From positions 1-6,185 of the forward strand of contig USBP01000094.1 of NCBI GenBank assembly GCA_900552985.1: DNA of 6,185 nucleotides. Reading direction: 5' to 3'. Origin of the DNA: an uncultured Oscillospiraceae bacterium. Lineage in GTDB: Bacteria > Bacillota > Clostridia > Oscillospirales > Acutalibacteraceae. Below, in pieces: positions 1 to 5,667 of the stretch. A program made the position numbers and the translations under genes. The number at the start of each line of letters is the position of its first letter. Positions within the stretch are counted from its first letter, which is position 1. The notes beneath the pieces were generated by a model. It was not told where the DNA came from and made no database searches. It saw only the letters and a program-made list of their open reading frames with translations.

Positions 1-71
1 TCCCGGCCGCATACACGGCGGCAGCAGGCACGGCCGGCGCGTTGCCGTCCGCATGGGTTGCAGTTACACAT
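1..71 (-). CDS. Small cysteine-rich protein, N-terminal part (runs off left edge)
   Basis: Read on the minus strand, an ATG at 71-69 follows an AGGAG ribosome binding site (complement of 80-84) at eight bases, an ideal spacing. The frame stays open to the window edge. The 23 visible residues hold six cysteines, at positions 2, 4, 7, 16, 17 and 21, beginning MCNCNPCGR, and are otherwise rich in arginine and glycine. This resembles small metal-binding or spore-coat-type cysteine-rich proteins, but I do not recognise a family, and the function is unknown. The frame one base over is also open and alanine-rich, but it has no start codon next to the ribosome binding site, so I prefer this frame. 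The gene lies downstream of the 83-residue minus-strand gene, with its own possible promoter in the gap. Its end, length and any further motifs lie outside the window. Confidence 0.5.
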   Translation of the reverse strand, partial: MCNCNPCGRQRAGRACCRRVCGR

Positions 72-109
72 ATTTCTCTCTCCTGTCATTGAGTCACGGC
101 CTTTTGGGC

Positions 110-117
110 AGTGTATG
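110..117 (-). promoter_or_regulatory. Possible sigma-E-type -10 element for the cysteine-rich gene
   Basis: On the minus strand this reads CATACACT, an exact fit to the CATACAnT -10 consensus of the mother-cell sporulation factor sigma-E. It lies 38 bases upstream of the ATG at 71, which would leave a leader of about 30 bases holding the ribosome binding site. The matching -35 position, about 14 bases further upstream, is not a clear ATA-type box, so the assignment is tentative. An eight-base match can arise by chance. Confidence 0.25.
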
Positions 118-175
118 AAGGGATTGGTTGAGATCCCATTTTCATCATATGCAGGGAGAGCACGCATGGTGCGCG

Positions 176-427
176 TTATCGGCGCGGCTCTGGCCCGCCT
201 TTTTGTTTTTCCTTTTGCAGGCTGTGTCTGGCGAAGTGCGCGTTGCCCGCGAGCGGGATATCGTAAATCGCGCTGTAAGAGTCAATTTCCGGCTCGGAGA
301 CGGGTGCGGAAGGGATCAGGCCTGTGCATTCGGTCATGGAAGAAACGCTCATTGTGTCGTCAAACAGTTCTTCCCCATCCTCTGCGTCGTAGGGCTCCGG
401 TTCTTTTTTGAAGGGATCCATGTTCAT
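176..427 (-). CDS. Unrecognised small acidic protein (83 residues)
   Basis: The minus-strand ATG at 427 is preceded by a perfect AGGAGG (complement of 433-438) five bases away; the next in-frame ATG, at codon 3, is spaced less well. The frame ends in TAA at 178-176. The first 60 residues are strongly acidic, with about 15 Asp/Glu against two Lys. They include an EDGEELFDD stretch (residues 16-24) and a segment TECTGLIPSAP (32-42), followed by SYSAIYDIPL (50-59). The last 23 residues are basic. There is no signal peptide or membrane segment, and the protein is probably cytosolic and partly disordered. The frame remains open far upstream into the antisense of the glycosyltransferase, but the strong ribosome binding site and the change in composition place the start here. 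I do not recognise the family; residues 32-59 look like the most probable conserved core. It is transcribed divergently from the glycosyltransferase. Confidence 0.7.
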   Translation of the reverse strand: MNMDPFKKEPEPYDAEDGEELFDDTMSVSSMTECTGLIPSAPVSEPEIDSYSAIYDIPLAGNAHFARHSLQKEKQKGGPEPRR

Positions 428-451
428 TTCAGCCTCCTGTTTCAGTTTGAG

Positions 452-480
452 AAAGGGGCTCCGTGCGGAGCCGCCCTTTT
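452..480. terminator. GC-rich hairpin, possible (bidirectional) terminator
   Basis: GGCTCC (457-462) pairs with GGAGCC (467-472) around a GTGC loop. The stem extends through AAAGG (452-456) with CCTTT (475-479) after a two-base bulge. On the plus strand it ends in CCCTTTT, a short U-tract. No plus-strand gene ends here; on the minus strand it sits about 25 bases upstream of the 83-residue gene, where it would lie in that gene's leader. It could be a bidirectional terminator or a leader structure. Confidence 0.45.
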
Positions 481-522
481 CCTGATTAGTGTTCCATGCC
501 TTGGGGAGGCTATGCGCCTGCC

Positions 523-551
523 TTGATTTTGTGCCGGAGTTGCGGTAAAAT
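523..551 (+). promoter_or_regulatory. Sigma-A-type promoter for the glycosyltransferase-uvrC pair
   Basis: TTGATT at 523-528 (four of six to TTGACA) and TAAAAT at 546-551 (five of six to TATAAT) are separated by exactly 17 bases. Transcription would start near 558, about 44 bases before the ATG at 602, leaving a leader that carries TGGAGG at 587-592. It is the only good rightward promoter I see before the glycosyltransferase. Confidence 0.6.
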
Positions 552-601
552 AACTTACGTATCAATTCGTGCTTTTGAAGATCAAGTGGAGGATTGCATA
601 G

Positions 602-1570
602 ATGAAAAAAACGGTGGATTTGGTCGTGCCCTGTTTTAACGAAAGTGATGTGCTGGATCTTTTTTACAGCGAAGTAAGCAGGATTTTGGATCAGTGCGGG
701 GGCTATGACTTTCATTATATCTTTGTCGACGACGGCAGCCGGGATCAGACGCTTGATATTTTGCGCCGGTTTGCGGCGGAGGATACGCGCGTGCGCTATG
801 TATCCTTCTCTCGCAACTTCGGCAAGGAATCCGCCATGCTCGCGGGGATGAAATATTCTACCGCAGAGTATGTCGGCATTCTGGATGCGGATTTGCAGCA
901 TTCGCCGGATTTAATCCCACAGATGCTCGCGGCGTTGGACGAGGGCTATGATATTGCAGCCGCACGCCGTGTGGACCGCTCTGGCGAAGGGCGTGTGAAG
1001 AGCGCGTTTTCCCGCGCGTTTTATAAGGTAATCAACCGTATGTCCGATGTGGATATCGCGGAGGGCGCGCAGGATTTTCGCGTGATGAGGCGGCCGGTGG
1101 TGGAGGCGATTCTCTCCATGCCGGAGTACAACCGCTTTTCTAAGGGGATTTTCAGTTGGGTCGGCTTCCGGACAAAATGGTTTGCGCATGAAAACCGTGA
1201 GCGGGCCGCCGGGCAGAGTAAGTGGTCTTTCTCAAAGCTGTTCCGCTATGCGCTGGATGGTATCATCGGTTTTTCTACCGTCCCGCTTAAGGTTTCCCTG
1301 TATGTAGGCGTTGCGTCGAGCGGGATTGGCATTCTATATGCGCTGTATATCCTGATACGGACGCTGCTTCGCGGCTCAGACGTGCCGGGCTATCCTTCTA
1401 TTATCTGCGCGATTTTTTTCTTTGGCGGTCTGATTCTGTGTTCGCTTGGCGTAATTGGGGAATATCTTGCCCGGATCTATATGGAAGTCAAGCACAGGCC
1501 TTCTTTCCTTGTGGCGGAGACGAATATCCTCCCGGAGCCTGCTGAAAAGAGCGGCCCTGCAAAGGGGTGA
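602..1570 (+). CDS. Family 2 glycosyltransferase, membrane-anchored (DPM1/GtrB-like)
   Basis: This 322-residue protein has a cytosolic GT-A catalytic domain at about residues 1-225 and two membrane helices near 229-253 and 265-289. Visible motifs are VVPCFNES (8-15), the nucleotide-binding VDDGS (42-46), SRNFGKE (70-76), the metal-binding DAD (95-97) followed by LQHSPDLIP, and GQSKWS (204-209) before the membrane part. Length and layout match bacterial polyprenyl-phosphate glucosyl/mannosyltransferases such as GtrB, CsbB and YkoT. These move a sugar from a nucleotide donor to undecaprenyl phosphate on the inner membrane face, usually for cell-surface or teichoic acid glycosylation. The exact sugar and acceptor cannot be read from sequence. 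The ATG at 602 follows TGGAGG at nine bases. No flippase or second glycosyltransferase is next to it; its downstream partner, uvrC, is functionally unrelated. Confidence 0.93.
   Translation: MKKTVDLVVPCFNESDVLDLFYSEVSRILDQCGGYDFHYIFVDDGSRDQTLDILRRFAAEDTRVRYVSFSRNFGKESAMLAGMKYSTAEYVGILDADLQHSPDLIPQMLAALDEGYDIAAARRVDRSGEGRVKSAFSRAFYKVINRMSDVDIAEGAQDFRVMRRPVVEAILSMPEYNRFSKGIFSWVGFRTKWFAHENRERAAGQSKWSFSKLFRYALDGIIGFSTVPLKVSLYVGVASSGIGILYALYILIRTLLRGSDVPGYPSIICAIFFFGGLILCSLGVIGEYLARIYMEVKHRPSFLVAETNILPEPAEKSGPAKG
1562..1569 (+). promoter_or_regulatory. Ribosome binding site that fixes the uvrC TTG start
   Basis: AAGGGGTG lies across the end of the glycosyltransferase gene and overlaps its TGA (1568-1570). 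It is about seven bases before the TTG at 1577, a suitable spacing, and suggests translational coupling of the two genes. An ATG at 1581 is in another frame and stops after three codons (TAA at 1590-1592). Confidence 0.55.
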
Positions 1571-1576
1571 GCGTAT

Positions 1577-3409
1577 TTGGATGAGCATTTAAGACCCCTG
1601 CGGGAAAAAGCGATGCGCCTGCCGCTGACGCCGGGCGTTTATATTATGAAGGATAAAAAGGGGAAGATTATCTATATCGGCAAGGCAAAAGCGCTAAAAA
1701 ACCGTGTCAGCCAGTATTTCGGCTCACAGGAGCGCCACGCGGTCAAGGTGCGCCGCATGGTGGAGCATGTCGCCGATTTTGATTATATTCTGACGGACAG
1801 CGAGTTTGAAGCGCTCGTGCTGGAATGCAGCCTCATCAAGCAGCACCAGCCCAAATACAATATCCTGTTAAAGGATGATAAGGGATATCATTATATCCGG
1901 GTCACCACCGGGGAGTGGCCCGTGATCAGCGCCGCCATGCAGAAGCTGGAGGACGGCGCGCAGTATATTGGCCCGTTTACCAGCTCTTTTACTGTGAAGC
2001 AGTCTGTAGATGAAGCGCTGCGGATTTTCCGCCTGCCCCAGTGCGGCAAGGTGTTTCCGCGTGATATCGGCAAGGGGAGGCCCTGCCTGAATTATTTCAT
2101 TAAGCAGTGCGCTGCGCCCTGTGCTGGCAAGGTGACGCAGCCGGAATACAAGGAGGCTGTGGAGGAGGCGCTCTCCTTCCTGCGCGGCGGCAGCGCGCAA
2201 TCGCTTCGGGAAATTCAGCGCAGGATGGAGGAGGCCGCCGAAAATCTGGAGTTTGAAAAGGCCGCCCGCCTGCGCGACCGGCTCAGCGCTATCCGCCGGA
2301 TGCAGGAGAAGCAGAAGGTCGTATCGCTCGCTGTCAAGGAGCAGGATGTGTTCGCCATCTCCAACGGTGCGCAGGCAGCCTGCCTGATGGTGTTGCGGTT
2401 TTCTGAGGGCCGGCTGTATGACAGTGAGCATTTCTTTATTGATCGCGTGGAGGATTTTCCCGCCGTGCGTGGGGAACTGATCCAGGGCTATTATTCCATG
2501 CGGGATCATGTACCGCCGCGTGTCACAGTGGACGGCGAGGTGGCAGATCAGACGCTTTTATCCAGCTGGCTGAGCGAAAAGGCGGGCAGGCGCGTTCAGA
2601 TTGCCGTGCCGCAGCGCGGGGAGCAGGCACAGCTGATGGAAATGTGCCGCTCCAATGCGGCGGAGAAGCTGGCGGAGCACCTTGGCCGCGGTGGGAAGCA
2701 GACCGCCGCTCTGGATGAGCTGGCCCGTCTGCTGGGGCTGGAATCCCCGCCGGAATATATTGAGGCGTACGATATCTCCCACACGGCCGGAAGCGACAAT
2801 GTAGCCGGAATGGTGGTGTTCCGTGCGGGCGTGCCTTTTAAGCAGGCCTATAAGCGCTTTTCCATCAAGTCGTTTGAAGGGCAGGATGACTACGGCTCTA
2901 TGCGTGAGGTGCTTACGCGCCGTTTTACACATTACGTGGAGGAGAAGGAGAGCGGCGAGGGCTTCGGCAAGCTGCCTGATCTGATCCTGCTCGACGGCGG
3001 TCAGGGGCAGGTCAACGCCGTGCGGCCGGTGCTTCAGCAATTCGGCCTGAAGGTGCCGCTGTTTGGTATGGTCAAGGATGACCGTCACCGAACGCGCGCC
3101 ATTGCGGCGGATGGCGGTGAAATCGCGATCAATTCCAAGCGGCAGGCGTTCACACTGGTTTCCTCCATCCAGGAGGAGGTGCACCGCTTCGCGATCGGTT
3201 ATCACAAGCAAAAGCACAAGAAAAACACACTCGTCAGCTCTCTGACCCAAATTGAAGGCATCGGGGAAACGCGTGCGCGGGCATTGCTTCGCTCGTTCCA
3301 GACCATGCATGCCATTCGGGAGGCGACGGTCGAGCAGCTGCTCACCGTAAAAGGGATGACGCTTCCGGCGGCAAAAGCAGTTTATGCACATTTTCACGGC
3401 ACGGAATAG
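1577..3409 (+). CDS. uvrC: UvrABC excinuclease subunit C
   Basis: UvrC makes both incisions around bulky DNA lesions once UvrB is loaded in nucleotide excision repair. At 610 residues it matches the E. coli protein in length, and all domains are present. The GIY-YIG nuclease for the 3' cut has GVY (20-22), YIG (33-35), Arg43 and the Glu-rich SEFEALVLE (75-83). Cysteines 156, 170, 178 and 182 match the spacing type of the reported iron-sulfur site. A UVR domain that binds UvrB spans about 215-250. The RNase H-like nuclease for the 5' cut has AYDISH (397-402), LLDGGQGQ (471-478) and EEVHRF (533-538), giving likely catalytic Asp399, Asp473 and His536. Tandem helix-hairpin-helix motifs end the protein (about 556-607). 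I chose the TTG start because of its ribosome binding site and because the family begins about ten residues before the conserved LP..PGVY; ATG at 1613 (codon 13) is the alternative. Confidence 0.97.
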   Translation: MDEHLRPLREKAMRLPLTPGVYIMKDKKGKIIYIGKAKALKNRVSQYFGSQERHAVKVRRMVEHVADFDYILTDSEFEALVLECSLIKQHQPKYNILLKDDKGYHYIRVTTGEWPVISAAMQKLEDGAQYIGPFTSSFTVKQSVDEALRIFRLPQCGKVFPRDIGKGRPCLNYFIKQCAAPCAGKVTQPEYKEAVEEALSFLRGGSAQSLREIQRRMEEAAENLEFEKAARLRDRLSAIRRMQEKQKVVSLAVKEQDVFAISNGAQAACLMVLRFSEGRLYDSEHFFIDRVEDFPAVRGELIQGYYSMRDHVPPRVTVDGEVADQTLLSSWLSEKAGRRVQIAVPQRGEQAQLMEMCRSNAAEKLAEHLGRGGKQTAALDELARLLGLESPPEYIEAYDISHTAGSDNVAGMVVFRAGVPFKQAYKRFSIKSFEGQDDYGSMREVLTRRFTHYVEEKESGEGFGKLPDLILLDGGQGQVNAVRPVLQQFGLKVPLFGMVKDDRHRTRAIAADGGEIAINSKRQAFTLVSSIQEEVHRFAIGYHKQKHKKNTLVSSLTQIEGIGETRARALLRSFQTMHAIREATVEQLLTVKGMTLPAAKAVYAHFHGTE

Positions 3410-3412
3410 TTT

Positions 3413-3449
3413 CCAGATAAACAGAAAAAATTTGGGCATTTTTATCTGG
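3413..3449. repeat. Inverted repeat after uvrC
   Basis: CCAGATAAA (3413-3421) and TTTATCTGG (3441-3449) form a perfect nine-base inverted repeat around a 19-base A/T-rich loop, starting four bases after the uvrC stop. No U-tract follows the right arm, so it is not a standard intrinsic terminator. It may be an mRNA 3' stem-loop, an imperfect terminator, or a binding site upstream of the rsmD promoter. Confidence 0.5.
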
Positions 3450-3487
3450 TGTCAGCCATCTAATTTTGAATTAATTCTCAATCAATC

Positions 3488-3516
3488 TTGACAATTCTTT
3501 TGGCAGAATAGATAAT
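3488..3516 (+). promoter_or_regulatory. Strong sigma-A-type promoter for rsmD-coaD operon
   Basis: A perfect TTGACA (3488-3493) and GATAAT (3511-3516, five of six to TATAAT) are 17 bases apart, the optimal spacing. The DNA just upstream (3460-3487) is A/T-rich. Transcription would begin near 3523, about 50 bases before rsmD. It is the closest match to consensus in the window and should also serve coaD and the coiled-coil gene. Confidence 0.8.
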
Positions 3517-3531
3517 GGTTTTGGGAAAATG

Positions 3532-3553
3532 CGCCGGTGCTTTGCCGCCGGCG
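3532..3553 (+). other. Leader hairpin before rsmD
   Basis: CGCCGG (3532-3537) can pair with CCGGCG (3548-3553) around a ten-base loop, about ten bases into the predicted transcript. The right arm abuts GGAG (3553-3556), the possible ribosome binding site of the alternative ATG at 3561. It may influence rsmD translation or mRNA stability, but only the pairing itself is seen. Confidence 0.35.
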
Positions 3554-3575
3554 GAGTAAAATGGGGGTTCCCCTT

Positions 3576-4124
3576 ATGAGAGTCATCACCGGTTCGGCCC
3601 GCGGCCGTAAATTAAAAACCCTTTCCGGCGAGGATGTGCGGCCGACAACCGACCGCGTGAAAGAAGCGCTGTTCAGCATCATCCAGTTCGAGCTTGAGGG
3701 CAGGCGTGTGCTTGACCTTTTTGCAGGTTCCGGCCAGTTGGGGATTGAGGCGCTCAGCCGGGGAGCGGCCAGCGCTGTGTTTGTGGATGCGGCGCGCGCC
3801 AGCGTACAGGTTGTGCGGGAAAATCTGGAAGCTGTAAAGCTCGCACAGAGTGCACAGGTTTTTCAGATGGACAGCCTTGCCTTTCTGGCGGGCAGTTGTG
3901 GCCCGTTTGACCTTGTTTTTCTGGATCCGCCCTATGGCGCCGGGCTGCTGCAAAAGGCGCTGCCGCTGGCGGCGCGGCGAATGGCGCCGGGCGGCGTGAT
4001 GATCTGTGAAGCGCCCTTGCAGGAGGAGTTGCCGGAGCAGGCGGAGGAATACCGGCTTGCGCGGCGGTATCCATACGGCAAAATTTCCCTTGCCGTGTAT
4101 CGGGAGAAGGAGGCAAAGGCATGA
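3576..4124 (+). CDS. rsmD: 16S rRNA (guanine(966)-N2)-methyltransferase
   Basis: RsmD transfers a methyl group from S-adenosylmethionine to N2 of G966 in 16S rRNA of the small ribosomal subunit. From this start the protein is 182 residues, typical of the family. It opens with the expected MRVITGSARGRKL, then RPTTDRVKEALF (22-33), the SAM-binding DLFAGSGQLGIEA (47-59) and the catalytic DPPY (117-120). I chose ATG 3576 because family members begin at this MR(V/I)I(A/T)G motif; GGGGG at 3563-3567 lies upstream as a modest ribosome binding site. ATG 3561 and GTG 3537 are in frame but would add residues with no family support. The gene follows a strong promoter and overlaps coaD by four bases, the common rsmD-coaD arrangement. 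Confidence 0.95.
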   Translation: MRVITGSARGRKLKTLSGEDVRPTTDRVKEALFSIIQFELEGRRVLDLFAGSGQLGIEALSRGAASAVFVDAARASVQVVRENLEAVKLAQSAQVFQMDSLAFLAGSCGPFDLVFLDPPYGAGLLQKALPLAARRMAPGGVMICEAPLQEELPEQAEEYRLARRYPYGKISLAVYREKEAKA

Positions 4125-4606
4125 GAATTGCAGTTTGCCCGGGCAGTTTTGACCCGGTGACGCTCGGTCATCTGGATATTATCCGGCGTTCGTCTAAACT
4201 GTTCGATAAGGTAATCGTGGTGGTCATGATCAATTATCATAAAAAGGACAGTAGCTTTACCGCTGAGGAGCGGGTGGAGCTGCTGCGCCGATGCACGGGG
4301 GATATTCCCAATCTGGAAATTGATACATATAACGGTCTGCTTGCCGATTATACGCGCGAAAAAGGCGCTGTGGCCATTGTGAAGGGGCTGCGCGCCGTGT
4401 CGGATTTTGAGTATGAATTCCAGCAGGCGCTGACGAATAAGCGCCTGAACCCGGAGGTGGAGACAATTTTCATCACCACCAGTGCGGATAATATGTTTTT
4501 AAGCTCCAGCGTCGTCAAGCAGGTTTGCGCGTTCGGGGGGGATGTTTCTACATTTGTCCCGCCGGAGATCCGGTCGGATATCATTGAGCGGTTAACGAGG
4601 GATTAG
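4121..4606 (+). CDS. coaD: Phosphopantetheine adenylyltransferase (PPAT)
   Basis: CoaD joins ATP and 4'-phosphopantetheine to form dephospho-CoA and pyrophosphate, the penultimate step of coenzyme A synthesis, in the cytosol, usually as a hexamer. The 161 residues match the family's length of about 160. Visible motifs are PGSFDPVTLGH (7-17) with the nucleotidyltransferase TxGH signature (14-17), the lysines at 41-42 of YHKK, KGLR (88-91), and SSSVVK (128-133) near the C-terminus. The segment ITTSADNMFLSSS departs slightly from the usual ...Y.FISSS form but keeps the serine-lysine motif. The ATG overlaps the rsmD stop as ATGA and follows a perfect AAGGAGG (4107-4113) at seven bases, implying translational coupling. 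Confidence 0.97.
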   Translation: MRIAVCPGSFDPVTLGHLDIIRRSSKLFDKVIVVVMINYHKKDSSFTAEERVELLRRCTGDIPNLEIDTYNGLLADYTREKGAVAIVKGLRAVSDFEYEFQQALTNKRLNPEVETIFITTSADNMFLSSSVVKQVCAFGGDVSTFVPPEIRSDIIERLTRD

Positions 4607-4622
4607 GCCCCCGTTTGTTTTT
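4596..4622 (+). terminator. Weak terminator-like hairpin after coaD
   Basis: CG-A-GGG (4596-4601) can pair with CCC-C-CG (4608-4613) with one A/C mismatch and a six-base loop. It is followed by a T-rich run (4614-4622, one G). It spans the coaD stop codon. The stem is short, so at most it would reduce transcription into the coiled-coil gene. Confidence 0.25.
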
Positions 4623-4647
4623 AGATTTTGGAGGGAAGGGTGTAAGT

Positions 4648-5511
4648 ATGAGCAATGTGAATATCGACGAGTTGTTGAAGCAGATGGATGAGGTGCTCCA
4701 AAATGCGACGGCCTCCATGTTTTCCAGCAAGCGTTTTATCGACATCCCGGCGATGCAGGAGTTGGTAGATCAGGTGCGGGCAAATCTGCCCGCAGTGATT
4801 GAGCAGGCCACGCAGATTGTGCGCGACCGCAGCGTGATCCTTAAGGATGCAAAGCAGGAGGCGCATGAAACGCAGGAGGCTGCCGAGCGCAATGCGGAGA
4901 ATGTGCGTGAAACGGCCCGCCGGGAGGCGGAGGCGCTGACGAGCAAGGCGCGCCTTGAGGCGGATAATCTGGCGGAAAAAACGCGCCGGGATGCGAAAGC
5001 AATGCTGCAAAAGGCGCAGGATGCGGCGGAGGAGAAGGTTGCCAAAGCGGAGGAACAGGCGGCTTATCTGGTGGCGGAGGATCAAATCACCAAAACGGCG
5101 ACTGCAAAGGCCAACGAGATGCTCAACAGTGCGCGTGAGCAATCCCAGCGCCTGACGGAGACGGCGCAGGCCAAGGCCAAGGAACTGGCAGAGACCGCTC
5201 AGGCCCGGGCGAACGCCATGTTGGAGGATGCCCAGGTCAGGTCGAAGGATCTGGTAGAGACGGCGCAGGCCAAAGCAAATCTTCTGACGAAGACGGCCAA
5301 TGAGCAGGCGGAGGAAACCATTTCTCAGGCACAGAAATGGTCGCATGATATGCGCTCGGGCGCGAGCGATTTTGTCGAACGCATTATGCGCGAATCCGAT
5401 GAGCTGTTGACCCGGCAGGTCAATGAGGTGCGCAGGGCGCGCCAGAGCCTGCGCGCTTCCGGGAAACAGGAGGAAGCGCCGCAGCCGGAAAAAAAGGAAG
5501 CCAAAAAATAA
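4648..5511 (+). CDS. Long coiled-coil protein, ATP synthase stalk-like ('ATPase')
   Basis: This 287-residue cytosolic protein belongs by style and context to the coiled-coil 'ATPase / V-type ATPase subunit H-like' proteins often found next to coaD in Clostridia; their function is not established. Residues 1-65 form a less repetitive N-terminal part with IDELLKQMDEVL (6-17) and a segment ending in VRDRSVIL (58-65). Residues 70-234 form an almost uninterrupted alpha-helix of 15 eleven-residue units, rich in Ala, Glu, Lys, Arg and Gln. A C-terminal helix follows (DFVERIMRESDELLTRQVNEV, about 241-261), then a short tail of Lys/Glu/Pro. There is no ATP-binding motif, membrane segment or signal peptide, so the ATPase name should not be read as an activity. 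A scaffold or DivIVA-like role is possible. ATG 4648 follows AAGGGTG (4636-4642); an upstream in-frame TTG at 4615 is unlikely. Confidence 0.85.
   Translation: MSNVNIDELLKQMDEVLQNATASMFSSKRFIDIPAMQELVDQVRANLPAVIEQATQIVRDRSVILKDAKQEAHETQEAAERNAENVRETARREAEALTSKARLEADNLAEKTRRDAKAMLQKAQDAAEEKVAKAEEQAAYLVAEDQITKTATAKANEMLNSAREQSQRLTETAQAKAKELAETAQARANAMLEDAQVRSKDLVETAQAKANLLTKTANEQAEETISQAQKWSHDMRSGASDFVERIMRESDELLTRQVNEVRRARQSLRASGKQEEAPQPEKKEAKK
5152..5283 (+). repeat. Four tandem 33-bp units coding 11-residue repeats
   Basis: Four consecutive 33-base units (5152, 5185, 5218, 5251) encode variants of LxETAQAKAxx. Units 1 and 4 share an almost identical stretch (5158-5177 and 5257-5276, one mismatch in 20 bases). 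Unit 3 is the most diverged. The repeat keeps frame and helix periodicity, which points to expansion by in-frame duplication within the coiled coil. Confidence 0.75.
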
Positions 5512-5563
5512 TCTGCTGAGAGCTACATATTCTAATCAGAGGAACGCCGGTAGGTATAGTAGC

Positions 5564-5607
5564 ATACGGGAGGAATTGCTTCACTCGTATATTGGCAATC
5601 CCCAATA
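5564..5607 (+). other. Two small hairpins in the leader before the NUDIX gene
   Basis: ATACG (5564-5568) can pair with CGTAT (5586-5590). Overlapping it by one base, TATTGG (5590-5595) pairs perfectly with CCAATA (5602-5607) around a six-base loop. Both sit just before the strong terminator hairpin. I see no match to a known riboswitch or T-box core. Only the inverted repeats are observed; a regulatory role is inferred. Confidence 0.35.
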
Positions 5608-5610
5608 CAT

Positions 5611-5655
5611 AGGCCGCAGCCGCTCAAATGATTTGACGGCCTGCGGCCTGTTTTT
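5611..5655 (+). terminator. Strong intrinsic terminator
   Basis: AGGCCGCAG (5611-5619) pairs with CTGCGGCCT (5641-5649). The stem continues as CCG/CGG and, after a single C on each side, TCAAA/TTTGA around a three-base loop. A TTTTT run (5651-5655) follows after one G. It ends the rsmD-coaD-coiled-coil transcript about 100 bases after the last stop codon. Its end is only six bases from the NUDIX ribosome binding site. Confidence 0.85.
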
Positions 5656-5660
5656 GAAAG

Positions 5661-5667
5661 AAGGAGG
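5661..5667 (+). promoter_or_regulatory. Ribosome binding site deciding the NUDIX start
   Basis: AAGGAGG, continuing into GGG, lies seven bases before TTG 5675 and four bases before GTG 5672. The frame is open far upstream without a stop, so this site is the main evidence for where the protein begins. Confidence 0.7.

Noticed and set aside
58..526. Two overlapping plus-strand open frames (58-411 and 128-526)
   Set aside because: They lie antisense to the two small minus-strand genes, have no convincing ribosome binding site, and are rich in Arg, Cys and Phe with no recognisable motif.
428..901. N-terminal extension of the 83-residue minus-strand gene
   Set aside because: The frame is open but antisense to the glycosyltransferase; the perfect AGGAGG at 433-438 and the composition change mark the real start at 427.
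2558..3439. Long minus-strand open frame opposite uvrC
   Set aside because: It is antisense to a fully conserved UvrC coding region, is rich in His, Leu and Arg, and shows no family motif.
4621..5346. Long Leu/Arg-rich minus-strand open frame opposite the coiled-coil gene
   Set aside because: Its periodic Leu/Arg pattern is the antisense image of the Ala/Glu/Lys repeats; it has no supporting start signal.
5512..5660. T-box or known riboswitch ahead of the NUDIX gene
   Set aside because: I see no T-box AGGGTGGNACCGCG core or other recognisable riboswitch consensus; only inverted repeats can be supported.
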